NCBI GenBank assembly: GCA_030068075.1
Contig: CM057824.1
Span: 131,244,414 to 131,308,413, forward strand
Source of the DNA: Paguma larvata
Taxonomy: Eukaryota > Chordata > Mammalia > Carnivora > Viverridae
Direction of reading: 5' to 3'
Length of the DNA stretch: 64,000 nucleotides
The notes below the pieces were generated by a model that was given only the letters and a program-made list of their open reading frames with translations, was not told the DNA's origin and searched no databases. Below are positions 34,691 to 47,499 of the stretch, one piece after another (position 1 is the stretch's first letter; every line of letters starts with the position of its first letter). A program made the translations under genes and the position numbers.

Positions 34691-35936
34691 ATTATAAAAA
34701 AATCATTCGTATGTATTCATCCATTGCGTTGATAAATTATAATTTTTGGTTTTTGAGCCTTAATTTATACAAATTTATCCATGACTTCTTTAAAATAGAT
34801 CTTCTTCATCTAATAGATATTATCGGCAGCATTGTCAGTCTTATTTCTCTCCTTCTTGCTCAAAGAATGCTTTTTATTCATCTTAATTTTGAAAGCTTTT
34901 TAATTTTCAAAAGTCTTCTTTCACAAGAAGCAACATATTCAAGTTGTTAAGAAAAGCCTTATATTCAAGTTTTTCAGAAATTCATAAAACCTATTTGGGA
35001 ATCTTTGATAGTTTTTTATTTTTATTCTCATAATTTTTCCATTAAAATATCTTAAACAAAAATATAAACATTATACATTTCTATTATACTTATTAGAAAC
35101 TTCTGAAGTTATTTTTCTTCTACAATAATTATTTTTAAATAGCTGAATGATAGTGAATGTTGACATTATTGATTCATTAATTTAGAATGAGTATCAGTTC
35201 TCCATGAAACTAATCAAGGCGATACACTATTTCTTTCGATGTCTTTGGCTGTATAAGATGAGCATCTTTTGTCAGTTCTCTGGGCATTCTTCTTTGAGAT
35301 TTGATTCTACTATTCTTTGGAAGGTTCCATTTTCTTACTTTTGTGCCTGCATAATTAATGGCATACTCCACAATTTCCATGCACCGACTTTCAAAGAATG
35401 ATTTCAAAGCTTAGTGTTTCACTCTATGTTCTTTAAGGCTGATTCTGGCTGTTTGTGAATATCTTTTGCTTCTGATTAACCTCATTTAAAACCACATTGG
35501 GGGAGAAAGATAACTCATAAAAGAAGAATTGCATATGTCTCCTGTGGAAAAAACATATAAACAATATTTTTTGCACTGAAAGAAGGTCAAACGATTATGA
35601 ATTCTTAGGAAATTATTTTCAAGATGAACATGCCGAGCTGAATCTCTGAACACTGGGAGATGTCTGTATAACTGTAGAAATTCTCTGTATTAACTTTCAC
35701 ATAAAGATACTCTGTATTAATGTTGATTAAAGTATAAGTATTACAAAGGCAATAAGTCGAGTTTGTAGAGATATTACTGAAACTAAACATTAACTGCAGC
35801 AATTGTTTAGAACTTAGGCTAATGAAAGATATTTTCTGAAATTTTTTGGCATTGTTCGCTCTTGGTGATAATAAAAAGAAAAAAAAGAAAGAAGGACTGA
35901 CTTTTAGTCAGTGTTATTATGGTTTTAAAATCCTCA
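34691..35936. other. AT-rich DNA, nothing recognised
   Basis: No gene or nameable repeat is seen. The 65-codon frames near 35204-35407 lie opposite one another on the two strands and are not supported. Confidence 0.5.
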
Positions 35937-36160
35937 GGGTGCCTGCGTGGCTCAGTCAGTTGGGCAAGTGTCCAACTCTTGATTTCCGCTCGGGTCATTC
36001 ATGATTTCATGGCTCTGGAGAGCAGACAGGGCAGAGTCTGCTTGGAATTCTCTCTCTGCACCACCCCTGCACGGGCACTCTCGTGCTCTCTCTCTCTTTC
36101 TCTAATAAATAAAAAACTTTTAAAATAAATAATAAATAAATGAACAGACAAATAAATAAA
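35937..36160 (+). mobile_element. Older carnivore SINE
   Basis: The head AGGGTGCCTGCGTGGCTCAG is intact. The middle is shortened ('CATGGCTCTGGAGAGCAG') and the tail has become a run of AAATAAATAA units that extends to about 36160. Confidence 0.87.
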
Positions 36161-39100
36161 TTTATTTCTCCACAACCATTGTACCCATCTTCTTATTGCC
36201 TTTCCCCTGAGGAAACTGTTCCCAACCCCACTCTTGTCATACAGTTAAATGAAGACACAGGCCTTTGCTTGTTTTTACCGAGTGAAGTTGCAAAGGTTGA
36301 ATTAGGGCAGCTAGCTTCTCTCTCGTTTACCCTTGCAAAAGTCCCTGTGGCTGCTTTGCATTTCTTCTGTCCTGAGTCCACTCCTCACACTGAACCCAGA
36401 CTTTGTAAAAACGACTCTGTTTACAAATCCTCCAGTTGCTTTCTTCTGCTTGTAAAATAATGCTTTTAATTCATTAACCCAGGCCAGTGTTTGACCCCGA
36501 TTATCCCCCGCCACAGTCCTCACTTACCAGCTCTCAGGAAGAGCGGTCTCCCTCTCTGCCTGCACTGTGCCACTCTTCTGCACCCATGAGAGCTTGGACA
36601 TGTTGCTCTGTTTTTAATTTAAAGCTCTTAGTCATTTTGAGTGGAGAGGATAATTTTTTTTAATTTAAGACCCATAAATATATTTGTTTATCTGAAAATA
36701 TTCCTTATATCTCTCAGGCAGAGTTCACTTTTCTGGGTCCACAGGTTTAGGACCATGTCTTATTTCTCTTTAAAATCTCTAATTTGAGAAATATGTCTAC
36801 CATATGTTCAGTAAGTGCTAATTAAAAAAAAAGTATAAAATGGGATTCTACTGGAGTAAAGCACAGTTAGATCTGTTATGAAAATTTTCAAGATATAATT
36901 TAAAAACAAAAACCAGTAACTATGTTCAATTATATCTTTAGAGATGTTTTCATCTCAAGCTTACCTGTCTTGAAAAGCTCATTTGCTTCATACCGTTATA
37001 GCAAATAACTTGAGGTCCCTTATGATTTTCTATATCTTGCTATATTACTTATAGCTGTCTTACTACCAGTCTCTTCATTACTTTCTATGTGCCTGTACTT
37101 ATACTTATATGCACATAGGTATATACATAAATATATATATAGAGAGAATAAGTCTTCTGTGTACAGAATTTGTATCTATGGCTGAAATTCATCAGGGCTA
37201 GAACTATTTCAATGACCAATACCTTAGAAATCTTAAAAAAATGAGATGTATATTTTATTATTAATGTTCAACTTCCATCTTCCAAACGAGCTTAACCTAA
37301 ATCCAGGTTTTTAGAAAAATATCTTAGACCTAATTAGGATGGAAAATAATAAAAGTTGTATGAATATATACCTTAACTACATTCACTGTCAAGTATTTAT
37401 ATAGTACCCAATGTGCGTAATGTACTTTGCCATGCCCTATATTCCACGTGCTGTATATCATGAGATATATTCGCCTTGTGTTATATTCATACAACACAAC
37501 ACAACATACAAGATAATGTGACCTTGATCACGAAGCTCACAAAATAGTAGCATTTAAGATAAATATGCTCCTATCAACATTGTAGTTCTTCTGTCACAGT
37601 CTCTGGAAAATCTTTTTAGCACTCTACTAATCTTGTAAGGAAAAGTGTCACTCGATATTCTCATGTGCTCTAATATTGACGTGTTCTGCTCTTGCATAGG
37701 GTATATCTCCATCACTGCAGTGAACTCATTTTGTTATAGCTACATGATAATTATATAGTTCATATGTGTAAGCTCCTTGAAGGTAGATATAATAAACATA
37801 ATTTTCTCTCTCTGATGCCTAAAATCTAGTGCATTGTGTATTTGTTATATGATTGTTGGAATGCATTTATAATTATATGGTACGTACTCTATTTTACATG
37901 CATTTTCTTTGAGAAGATGCGGTGTGTGTGTTTAAATATGTTTAAATATTGCTTTTGTTTGTACTGTCACAAATTCTAGGAAATTTACTGTAAAGTATTA
38001 CATTTTCCAAAAGAAATTGAAAAAAAAAAAGAGTCATTAAAACTTTGCTCTCAGGGATTTGAGAAAAAAACAACAGTGAAGTTTTGCAAACATGGCTGGG
38101 AAAAATTTTGTTTTCTCTTCAACCGAACATTGTCATTTCTATCAAGTCAAAGGAAATCGTGTGCTTTATCCATCTCTCAATTTTTTTCGGAAGGTATTGC
38201 TATGAGAGAATATGTGAACCATAAAAGGGGAAGACTATTTTCAGTTAGCTGTAGTATATTTTCTTACCTCACAATTAGAACAGTGGTTAGAATGAGTGTG
38301 TTCAATGGCACATGATGTCTGTGATTTAAAAATTCAAAAATTCATCACTTATGAAATATAATGGACAAAATACACTGTCTTGCAGCAGCATATTTTATAC
38401 TTTTATAAGAAATAATTTTATAATTATGGAAAAGATAAGATATAGTCAAGAACATAAAAAGTTACTTATAAGCCAAAGGGTAAATTTTATATCCACACAC
38501 ACACACACACACACACGCATAAACACACATATATGTGTATATATATACATTTCTTCTCTTTTGCGTGATCTTTTCTGAAAACTTCTAACATATTTCAAGC
38601 AATGAGCATTGGGTTACAGATGTGTAGTGTTTTGTGTTTCATTTTAATATGAAACAAATATTCAGCGCTCACTTTCAATGTTTGGCGTGTAAACTAAGTA
38701 AAATATGCCACATTTTTACTTTTAGCAAATTGATTTGTGTATTATCTTTAAAATTAAAAGTGTATGCCTTCTTGTTATCCTGTACCTCTTAATAATTTAA
38801 GGATCATGGTATCCTCTGAGATTCTATTGAAAACTATTGACCTTTTCCTCACGTTAGTAGAAATGCACATAGATATAATTCTTCACACGCATTATTAAGA
38901 TATCCATGCACACAGTGAAACAAATCCATTAACGAATCCCTGAAAATCCTTGGAAATGAAGGTAGCAAAAGACCCGTATAGTCCAAAATATCTTCAAATT
39001 AACTCCAAGAAAATTGTATTAACTATGTAATTTATAAGTAATATCTTTTCGTTTTTATTGGTTTATTATTCAGGGGAGATTGGTATTCACCAATTCTTAA

Positions 39101-41499
39101 TTATTTCTGAAGATCCCAAGACAGACATTGTTACATATTTACCAGGTTCCAGAGGATATAAATTATCGTCAAATTTTATATATGAGTATTGTGTAGACTT
39201 GAAAATAAACATGCCCAATCTATGCTCTGCTATGTTCGGCGATGATGGTTATCCTCCCATTTAAAGTTATTATGGCCTCCTTCTTGGTAACAGATGTTAA
39301 CAGGAAACAATGGAATTTTCCTGATGAGATACTTTGGTTTTAGAAGTGTTTTAGAAAACAAGTAAAGTGCAAAGTTTCACTAGGCCCCTCAAATAAAAAT
39401 GATGTCATCCTGCAGATGACAGTTTAATGGGTTTGGGCAGGAGGATGGGGCTATATAACACCAAGATAGATGGTGTTGAATCTCATGGATAGATTCGGTT
39501 ACTGACTACAGATCAATAGTGGCAATCATGATGATGATTTACTGTTAGGGAAACATATTTTGGTGGTATCTAGGGCTTGTCTGACAATGCATATTCAAAA
39601 GACATATTGAATGCCCTGAAATGTAAGCCTTGTCACTGATGATTTTAGTATTTTTTAAATGCACTAAAAAAGACTGTTTTTTTTTCTTTTTAAAATATTG
39701 GGCTGCATAAAAATATTTAGTTTTATCAATTATAGCTGAAGACTTTAGTGTGTTTCAAAATATGACACTAAGATTTAATTGCATTTCAATCAGAAGGTCT
39801 CATCTTTATTCTTTTAAATGCAAACTCACTGTAGATTAGGAAATAAAATAGTTTGACCTCTATTTAGTACATTACAAAGTGAAAAATTTACATTGAAGGA
39901 TTTTCATTATAGTAAAATTGCACGATGATATACTGTGTTATATTTGGGGAGGGCATCAGGATTGCCTAAAGCTGGACACCACTGCAACTGTTAGGGGAAC
40001 AATTACTGACATCTTTGCTATAAGAAAAATGGCACTTTTGCTATGGAGATTGGCAAAAATGCAACTCATCAAAAGTTGGTTTCAAGGTATTTGAGTTCCT
40101 CCTTCTCTCTCCAAAATAACAACAACAACAACAAAAGTATATTTAGAATTTGATCCCCTCAAGTTATCCATTTTCTAACTATCCTTTTTTGTGTATCTCT
40201 CTCTCTGTCTTTATTATTAAAATAATAATTCAAATTAGTTTGAATATCTGCATAGAACTCCTATCAGTTGACATTACAGTTAAGTTTTTTCCTGTGTCTA
40301 TGGCTCCTCTCACAGAATGGAGGGAAGAGATGTGACTGAAAATGTGTACCATAGAGGATTTGTGGTTTTTTGTTTTGTTTTGTTTTGTTTTGGAAACTAC
40401 CAGCAGAAGTTCATCTCTGAGTCTATGCCTTGTAATTTCTATCTATCGGCTAGCCATTTCTTATCTGCACCTTTGTTTCTATGTCTGCAAAATGTCAGCC
40501 AATGTAAGCAAGGGAAACGAATGCAAACTTCCAATGTTATCTCAAAGGAGGGTGTTCAGTTGCACCAAATAAAAATATTTACATCATTTGGTAGATTCAC
40601 TATGCCATGATTAAAATGACTTTATTTTTCCTAACAAAAATACTCAATAATTTGTTGTAAGATATTATTTTAGTATTGCTTTGTGTTTTTATAGAAATAC
40701 CAACAATTTTTACCATTGCTTGATGAGAATCTTTATTATGTTATATATTTCCAATATCTATAATAATCTTCATTTCCTGTAAAGATCTAGGTTTAAAATA
40801 AATATATTCCCTCTTATTCCTTCATTTAAATCATTTCCTGATTCACCAAACATACATTTAATTAATCCTATAGACCATTTTTTTCAACTTTTCTTCATTA
40901 CTTTGATGGCTCCTTTCTCTTGCTGCTCGGTTTAACGCTATAATCTGTCACAGTAATCATCCCTTGCCTATGTCCCCCAAATACTTTTCTCTTTCTTGGT
41001 TTTACATACTCCTTTTGAAAAACCTGATTAAATTCACCTTGGTGACTGTCCCATGCCTATACTGCATGTAGCTGAATGTAGCTGGAAAGTAGTGTGCAAA
41101 CAAATATTCGCAGTCTCCTTTATCTACCCATTCTGTCTCTCTTTAGTATTTTCAAAGCATTTACTTGCTTTCAACATATTATGTAATTTGCATATAGTGG
41201 TTACTATTTATTTATAGTAATTAAAGTATTGAAAAATAAGGTACTAAACGAACTTCCTTTCTTAGAACGTACATCCTTACAAGGGCTGGGATCTTTGATG
41301 TTTGTTCGCAGATATATATTAAGTCTGTATTAGATACATATATAATATATTAAACATTCAAAGATATTTGTTCAAAGATTTTTTTTAAAAAACTTTATGC
41401 CTTTTTTTAAATTAAGATCCTCATATCCAGATTCTCTACACTATAGGAAAAATTGTTTTATTTTGGACCCACTGAGATTGCCCAAATCACATCTATTTT
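36161..41499. other. 5.3 kb gene-free, repeat-poor DNA
   Basis: Apart from an (AC)11 tract (38495-38517) followed by TA repeats, a TA-rich tract near 37125-37140, a (TTTTG)4 tract (about 40369-40391) and a (CAA)6 tract (about 40121-40134), I name nothing here. No frame exceeds 106 codons, and none shows a domain. Confidence 0.5.
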
Positions 41500-41526
41500 C
41501 GTGTGTGTGTATGTGTGTGTGTTTTT
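41500..41526. repeat. Short (GT)n tract
   Basis: GT units broken by one AT lead into the T-rich tail complement of the next SINE. TGTGTGTGTTTT reappears after that SINE, so the tract was its insertion target. Confidence 0.85.
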
Positions 41527-41752
41527 TAATTAAATTTTTTTTTTATGTTTTATTTATTTTTGAGAGTAGGAGAGACAAAGCATGAGGGGGGAGGGGCAGA
41601 GAGAGAGAGAGAGGGAGACACAGAATCCAAAGCAGGCTCCAGACTCTGAGCTGTCAGCACAGAGCCCAACGCGGGGCTTGAACTCACAGACCATGAGATC
41701 ATGACCTGAGCCGAAGTCGGCCACTTAACCGACTGAGCCACCCAGGCGCCCC
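41527..41752 (-). mobile_element. SINEC_Fc-type SINE, antisense
   Basis: A near-consensus copy with head ending CCACCCAGGCGCCCC and B-box complement GGGGCTTGAACTC. TGTGTGTGTTTT flanks it on both sides as the target duplication. Confidence 0.96.
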
Positions 41753-43058
41753 TGTGTGTGTTTTGCAGATAAAATGTTGATTAACGTTTTGTTCTCATTC
41801 ACATTCTTCATCCTAGATGAGTATATTGCTATTGAAAACTCTCACAAAATAATTATAATGGGCTCTGAACAGGTTTTCTTCCTTATGATTCCATCTTGCT
41901 TCTGGGTCACATCCTTGCCCAGAGATACATGGTGTCTAGGAGAGATAAAGTTGTTCCAAGTATATGACGGGCTATACTGAGTTGTACTTTTAACCTTTTG
42001 CTATAAGATGCTATTCAATTAAATTTCAGCTTTCAAAGTCATCAGTCAAGTATTATAATTTCTTCAATCCCATTAAATTGCTAAATCCCATTAAATTCTT
42101 TTCTTACTTAAAAATTTGAATAATTTCTGGACTCATAAATTCCTTGGTCATTAATATAGTGAGGGGACGATTTGGCTGATAATTCTCACTTAAGGGATGA
42201 GGAAACTGAGGACTTAAAATTTTAGAAACTAGTTCAAGGTCACAAATATGATGTACTTTATACTTTGAAATGGTTCCTGGGACTTTTATTTTCAGTAGCT
42301 TAATATAAAACATTTCATGCATGCAAGAAATAATACCTTCATATCTCTTTTGGGAAAGGAAAAATTACAATTGAAAATATTTCTCATTCAGATAGCCTTG
42401 ATTCTATTTGACATTTTAACTGTACTATCTTTAACCCATATAATGAATGGATTAGGTAATTACATTACCCTATAGATTCTATTAGCATAGGCAGACATTA
42501 GAATTTGGGAAACCAATTTGACTGGTAAATTAGAAGAAGAAGTTAGTTGGAATAGCCTGAGGAAAATGAAAAATAGAATTTCTTTTACGTTCAGTCACAG
42601 GTTACAAAATTAGAAGTCTACATTGTTCTTTTTTAAAAAACCTATTTCATTCACATTATAATACACACTACTCCATTTTATACAAATTCACTGTAGAATA
42701 TCATATTTTTCCTTCTTGTTACCTGATATTATAATTCTGTCCCTTTAATGTAGTTAATAAAATGGTCGAGATTCCATAGTTCTTTCTCATGTTCTTTTTT
42801 ATTACAATACACCATCACTTGAGAATGGAAACTAGATGAACTACACCTTTTTGATTTTTTTCACCCGAATCTCCACATCATATGGTAATAGAGTAGCCCA
42901 CTACGTCTGCTGGCTCTGTGGCCACAGCTGTGATGACCAGAATCACCACATGCTTGTGAGAGATACTGATTATTTGATAAGTATTCGTTTGTAAAATGGA
43001 AGCTAAAGGAAATAAAAAGAGGATATTTGAGATGTTTTAAAATACCTGAAGAATTTTT
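41753..43058. other. Gene-free DNA with a MIR scrap
   Basis: Bases of about 42185-42255 read 'GGGATGAGGAAACTGAGGAC' then 'ACTAGTTCAAGGTCACA', which is antisense MIR. Nothing else is recognised. Confidence 0.6.
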
Positions 43059-43279
43059 GGGGCGCCTGAGTGTCTCAGTTGGGTAAGCCTCTGATCCTTG
43101 GTTTCGGTGCAGGTCATGATCTGGCTTTTGAGTTTGAGCCCCACATCGAGCTCTGCTCGGGATTCTCTCTCTCTCTCTGCCCCTAACCTGCTCACGTGCA
43201 TGCAGGCATGTGAACATGCACTCGCTCTCTCTATCTCTAAAAATAAATAGATAAACTTAAAATAAAATAAAATAAAACA
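43059..43279 (+). mobile_element. Older carnivore SINE
   Basis: The head GGGGCGCCTGAGTGTCTCAG is followed by a body with a (TC)8 tract and a tail that has grown into AAAATAAAATAAAATAAAA. The region between head and CT tract is shortened. Confidence 0.9.
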
Positions 43280-43516
43280 CCCAAAAATTCTAAATGAAAC
43301 TTATACTTCAAATAATAGTCATAGTGCCCGTTGAAACTTGATGTCACGGCTAACGTGAGATTCTCTTCCGTGCTTGGGAAGATCTTCATAATTCCATTAT
43401 TGGATTTCTTATCACATCAAATGAAGGATACCTAGTTCACAAAACGTAATTTCAGTTGTGTGTTTGACACACATACAGTGACAGTGCTAGAAGGACTCAC
43501 ATTTAAAAAAATATTT

Positions 43517-43709
43517 AGGACACCTGAGTGGCTCAGTCCGTTGAATGCCCCACTCTTGGTTTTGGCTCAAGTCATGATCCCAGGGTCTTGGGATCAAGCT
43601 CCGCATTGGGCTCTGTACTGAGTGTGGAGCCTGCTTAAAGTTCTCTCTCCCTCCCCTCGCTCACATGCGTGAATGCACTCTCTCTTTTTCTCAAAAAAAA
43701 AAAAAAAAC
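43517..43709 (+). mobile_element. Pan-carnivore SINE (SINEC_a/c-like)
   Basis: The body ('GATCAAGCTCCGCATTGGGC', 'AGTGTGGAGCCTGCTTAAAG') is the form shared with caniforms. The tail is a pure A17 run. Confidence 0.9.
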
Positions 43710-43754
43710 TATTTCGAAATATATAAAGATTTTAACTAAGAAAAAACTTCTAAG

Positions 43755-43915
43755 ATCTCATAATAGCTATTACTGAGTGAACATTAACTACACATTTCAC
43801 TAAATAACTCATTTTGTCCTCAAACTGTCTGTATTAGGAAGTTGAGACTTAAAGAAGCTTCCTATTGTAACATGCTTCAGATCTAGAGCCGGGAAGTCTG
43901 AATTCAGAACCCATT
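43755..43915 (-). repeat. MIR, antisense
   Basis: 'ATAACTCATTTTGTCCTCAAA', then 'GAAGTTGAGACTTAAAGAAGC' and 'GGAAGTCTGAATTCAGAACCC' follow the antisense MIR order. Confidence 0.65.
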
Positions 43916-43990
43916 TCCCAATTGTTTGTAAAATCATAATATAGGCTAAATAATTATTATTTCAAGCTCAATAAAGATTTCATAATTTTT

Positions 43991-44226
43991 ATTTTGTTTT
44001 ACTTTATTATTATTATTGTTTTGTTTGCTTGTTTGTTTGTTTGTTTTGAGAGAGAGAGATAGAGCAAGCAGGAGAGGAGCAGAGAAAGGAGAGAGACAAT
44101 CTCAGTCAGGTTCCGTACTGTCAGTGCAGAGCCTGATGTGGAGCTCAAACTCATGAACCATGACATTAGGACCTGAGCCAAAATCAAGAGTTGGATGCTT
44201 ACCAGACTGAGTCACCCAGGTGCTCC
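43991..44226 (-). mobile_element. Older carnivore SINE, antisense
   Basis: A T-rich tail with (TTTG)5 precedes a (GA) tract and the head ending GTCACCCAGGTGCTCCC. The flanks TTTCATAATTTTTA and CCCATAATTACA are a poor target duplication. Confidence 0.88.
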
Positions 44227-46234
44227 CATAATTACATTAATGTCTGTTTTTACTCAGTCTTTTGTCTTAGTCTCATGAATGTTTAAGACAATTCCAGAAA
44301 TAAAATTGTTTAGATTATCGAATGCCCATATCTGTTTTTAATTGATACAAAGAGCATAAATAATTGTATTGGCAGTCTATGCTGACTAGCAGTATTCTTC
44401 CACAGTGTCTTGACTAACTTTATTTTACTAGTCAAGCATGCAATATTAAAGATGACTTAAGAGAAATGAAAAAAAAATTCCTTAGTGTGTAAAATACTTA
44501 AAAGTTCATTCTCACCTAGAAATTATATATAAACTCTTTTTAAAATAGTGAACGTTTGGCACTCTCAGTAGATCAATTAACCTAATCACTTTAAGAAAGC
44601 AAATAGTTGTTTACTTTAGGAGTTACTTTAGACACAACTTGTTGAAAACAAGTTTATGAATTAAATCTATATCTAAAATTTATGAAGCCTGTAGAAATAA
44701 TCCAAAGTTCAGCTAACCAGGTAAGCTAATAATAACTGTCATGTGAACTAAACAGAATTATTCAGAGATAATCAGTAGTATCTGAAATTTCCAATTCCTT
44801 GGAACAGCAGCAATATGATATTATTTTCAAACGTCTGGTTCACTTCCAGAAGGATTCATGACATATCTCTACTGTATGGTTGTTGTATTCTTGACACTTT
44901 GGTACAATTTTCGTTAGGGCAAGTGATTGTTCTACCTTAAAGGAGAGAATATAATTGGATTATTTATACAGCATATAGACAACTTTAAGTACATATGTAA
45001 TTGTTAGCAGATTAGTAGTATCATCTAAACTTTTTTACATACTTGCTTTTATGTATATGTTACATTGTTACATTGTTTTCTTTTTATTGCATTTCACTTT
45101 ATTATTTATATATTAATGCATTTATTTTTAAAGTGCTTAAGAATCAGATTTTTTCCCCTTCATCCTTGTGATTCTCACTAAGTCGTTGTGGGATCTGAAT
45201 CGGTAGTTCGCATTCTTAAGTTCCAGGTCATTCAAGTGAATTAGGCATTGTACTTGGAGAAACACAGACAGCATTTTTCATTTCCAACACACATAACTAT
45301 AAATATAAGTTTCTAGGAAGCCTTGGTGTTGTCACAAAGGAGAGAGTTGTAGAGTGCAACTGGAAAGCTTCGCTTGTACCACACTTCTTATTGTGTCATT
45401 GTCTAAAACAAGTGTCATGACCAAACCCAGCATCAGTGAGAAGGCACTACCAAAGAACATGCATAAAGAGAGGGGAAGTTTTGTTTTGTTTTGTATTGTT
45501 TTGGGCATGGACCCTGATGGCAGGAATGGCAGATCCTGACTTTCCCTCCTCCCACAGGTGCACTGAATACACAACTACAAATGATCACTTCCCTCTGCGA
45601 GAAATCCAGGAATTTGTGGAATGAATCCTAGACATCAGGTGACAGAAAACATCCACATTGAAACAGGTAAGAAAGACTGGGATACATGATAACCGTAAGC
45701 CCCATGCCCAACACAGCACCTTACAATATAGAGGAAACTGAAAATTCCCAGTTTTCTGTGAGGAGTAAAGAGTTTGAACTATACATTTAGCACCCGAACT
45801 TTTAAGATTCATCATTTTCTTCAACTATCCACTCCATGCTCAGCATAGAAGAAGCACCAAAATTGTCCATCTCCTAGTCTTTCCCTGGAAGTGGATTGAC
45901 TACAACTTTAAAAGCACCTACCTCAGGGACCAGCGTCTAATCAGCCTACATCCAAGAGCTGGCTAAGATCTTCTTGGGAGCTGAAAGAGCCAGTGGGTAA
46001 TCTCCATGCCCTCTTTGTGTCCCACTGCAACAATAAAAGCAAGTCACCAGCTTCTCCCTGTGAGGATCTTTGCTTTTCATGTATAGCACTCCAATTTTTA
46101 AGGTTGCCATCAGAAGAACAGGCCCCAAAACCTGTGAGAACCAACAGGTCTCAGCTTTCATGAATTCCACACGACCATAGTAAACAAAGAGACAGTTTTT
46201 AAATGGGTGTGTAAGCTATATGTACATGTCCCTC
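44227..46234. other. Gene-free DNA; end may be an old L1 or LTR part
   Basis: Bases 44227-45300 are AT-rich and unclassified. Bases 45850-46190 contain 'CACTGCAACAATAAAAGC' and 'CCAAAACCTGTGAGAACC', which recall an old repeated sequence that I cannot place. Because it abuts the L1, it could be part of its 5' region. Confidence 0.35.
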
Positions 46235-47463
46235 AGGCATATACAGAACATTCCATCCAGAGCAGAAGAATATGCATTGTTTTCAAGAATACATTATTCT
46301 CAAGTGCACAGAAAACATTCTCTAGGCAGATTAATGTTAGGCCACAAATAAATTTAATGAATTAATAAATTAATTTAATTATTAAATAATTATTAAATTT
46401 ATTTAATAAATTAATAAATTTAATTAAATTAATAAATTTTAGAAGATTGAAATCACACCAAGTATCTTATCCAACCACAATGGTATGCAACTAGAATTCA
46501 ATAATTAAAAAAATTGAAAATTCACAAGTCAATAGAGATTAAGTAACATGCTTCTGAACAGCAGTAGTTCAAACAAGAGTCAAAAGGGAAAGTAAAAATA
46601 TATTTAAAGATATTAAAAATAGAAACACAACATACCAAATTAAAGGGATGCAGAAAAACCAATTTCTAAATAGGTAAGTATACAACAATAAACATACTCA
46701 GAAAGTCTCAAACAATTTAACTTCACTCTCAAGGAACTATAAAAAAAAGAACAAAAGGAACCCAAAGCAAGTAGAAGGAAGGAAATAACAGATATTGGAG
46801 TGGATATAAGTGAAATAAGGACCAGAAAGACAATAAAATATGTCAGCGATACTAAGAGATAGGGTTTTTTTTTTTTAAAGATAAACATTTATAAGTCTCT
46901 AGGTAGATGAACAAAGGAAAAGGAGAGAAAATCCAGACAAACAAGAGAAGAAAGGTGAGACATTCCAACTGATACTACACAAATACAAAGGGTCATAAGA
47001 CATTACTCTAAGCAATTATATACCAACAAATTAGATAACATAAACTAACTAAATACATTCCTAGAAACATACAACCTAACAATTCTGAATCATGAAGAAA
47101 CAGAAAACTGCAAAACACCGATTATGAGTAAAGGGACTGGATCGATAACCATAATCTTCCCAACAGAGAGAAGTCCAGCACCAAATGTCTTCACCCGTGA
47201 ATTTTACAAAACATTTAAAGAATAATTAATACCAAACCTTCTCAAAATCTTCCAAAAATTTGAAGAGGAGAGAACATTTCCAGACACATTTTGTTAGGCC
47301 AGCATTTCCCTGACACCAAAGCCAGATAAGGATGTTACAAGTAAAGAACACTATAGGCCAATATTCCTGGTGAACAAACATACAAAAAACACATCAAAAA
47401 AAATTTTAAGAAGCCGAATTCATTAGCGCATTAAAACGATCGTACCATACCAAGTGGGATTCA

Positions 47464-47499
47464 GCGTTGGTGGTATAGTGGTGAGCATAGCTGCCTTCC
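47464..47499 (+). pseudogene. tRNA-Gly(UCC) 5'-half retropseudogene
   Basis: From GCGTTGGTGGTATAGTGG to CTGCCTTCC, 36 bases match the 5' half of mammalian tRNA-Gly(UCC) from position 1 to the last anticodon base, and two further A residues could belong to it or to the target. The D-arm (with GTGGTGAGC) and the anticodon 5' strand are perfect; the 3' half, T-arm and CCA are absent. The 13-mers CAAGTGGGATTCA (47451-47463) and CAAATGGGATTCA (47499-47511) flank it as a target duplication. L1 has only one such site. There is no poly(A) tail. It cannot give a functional tRNA. Confidence 0.9.
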
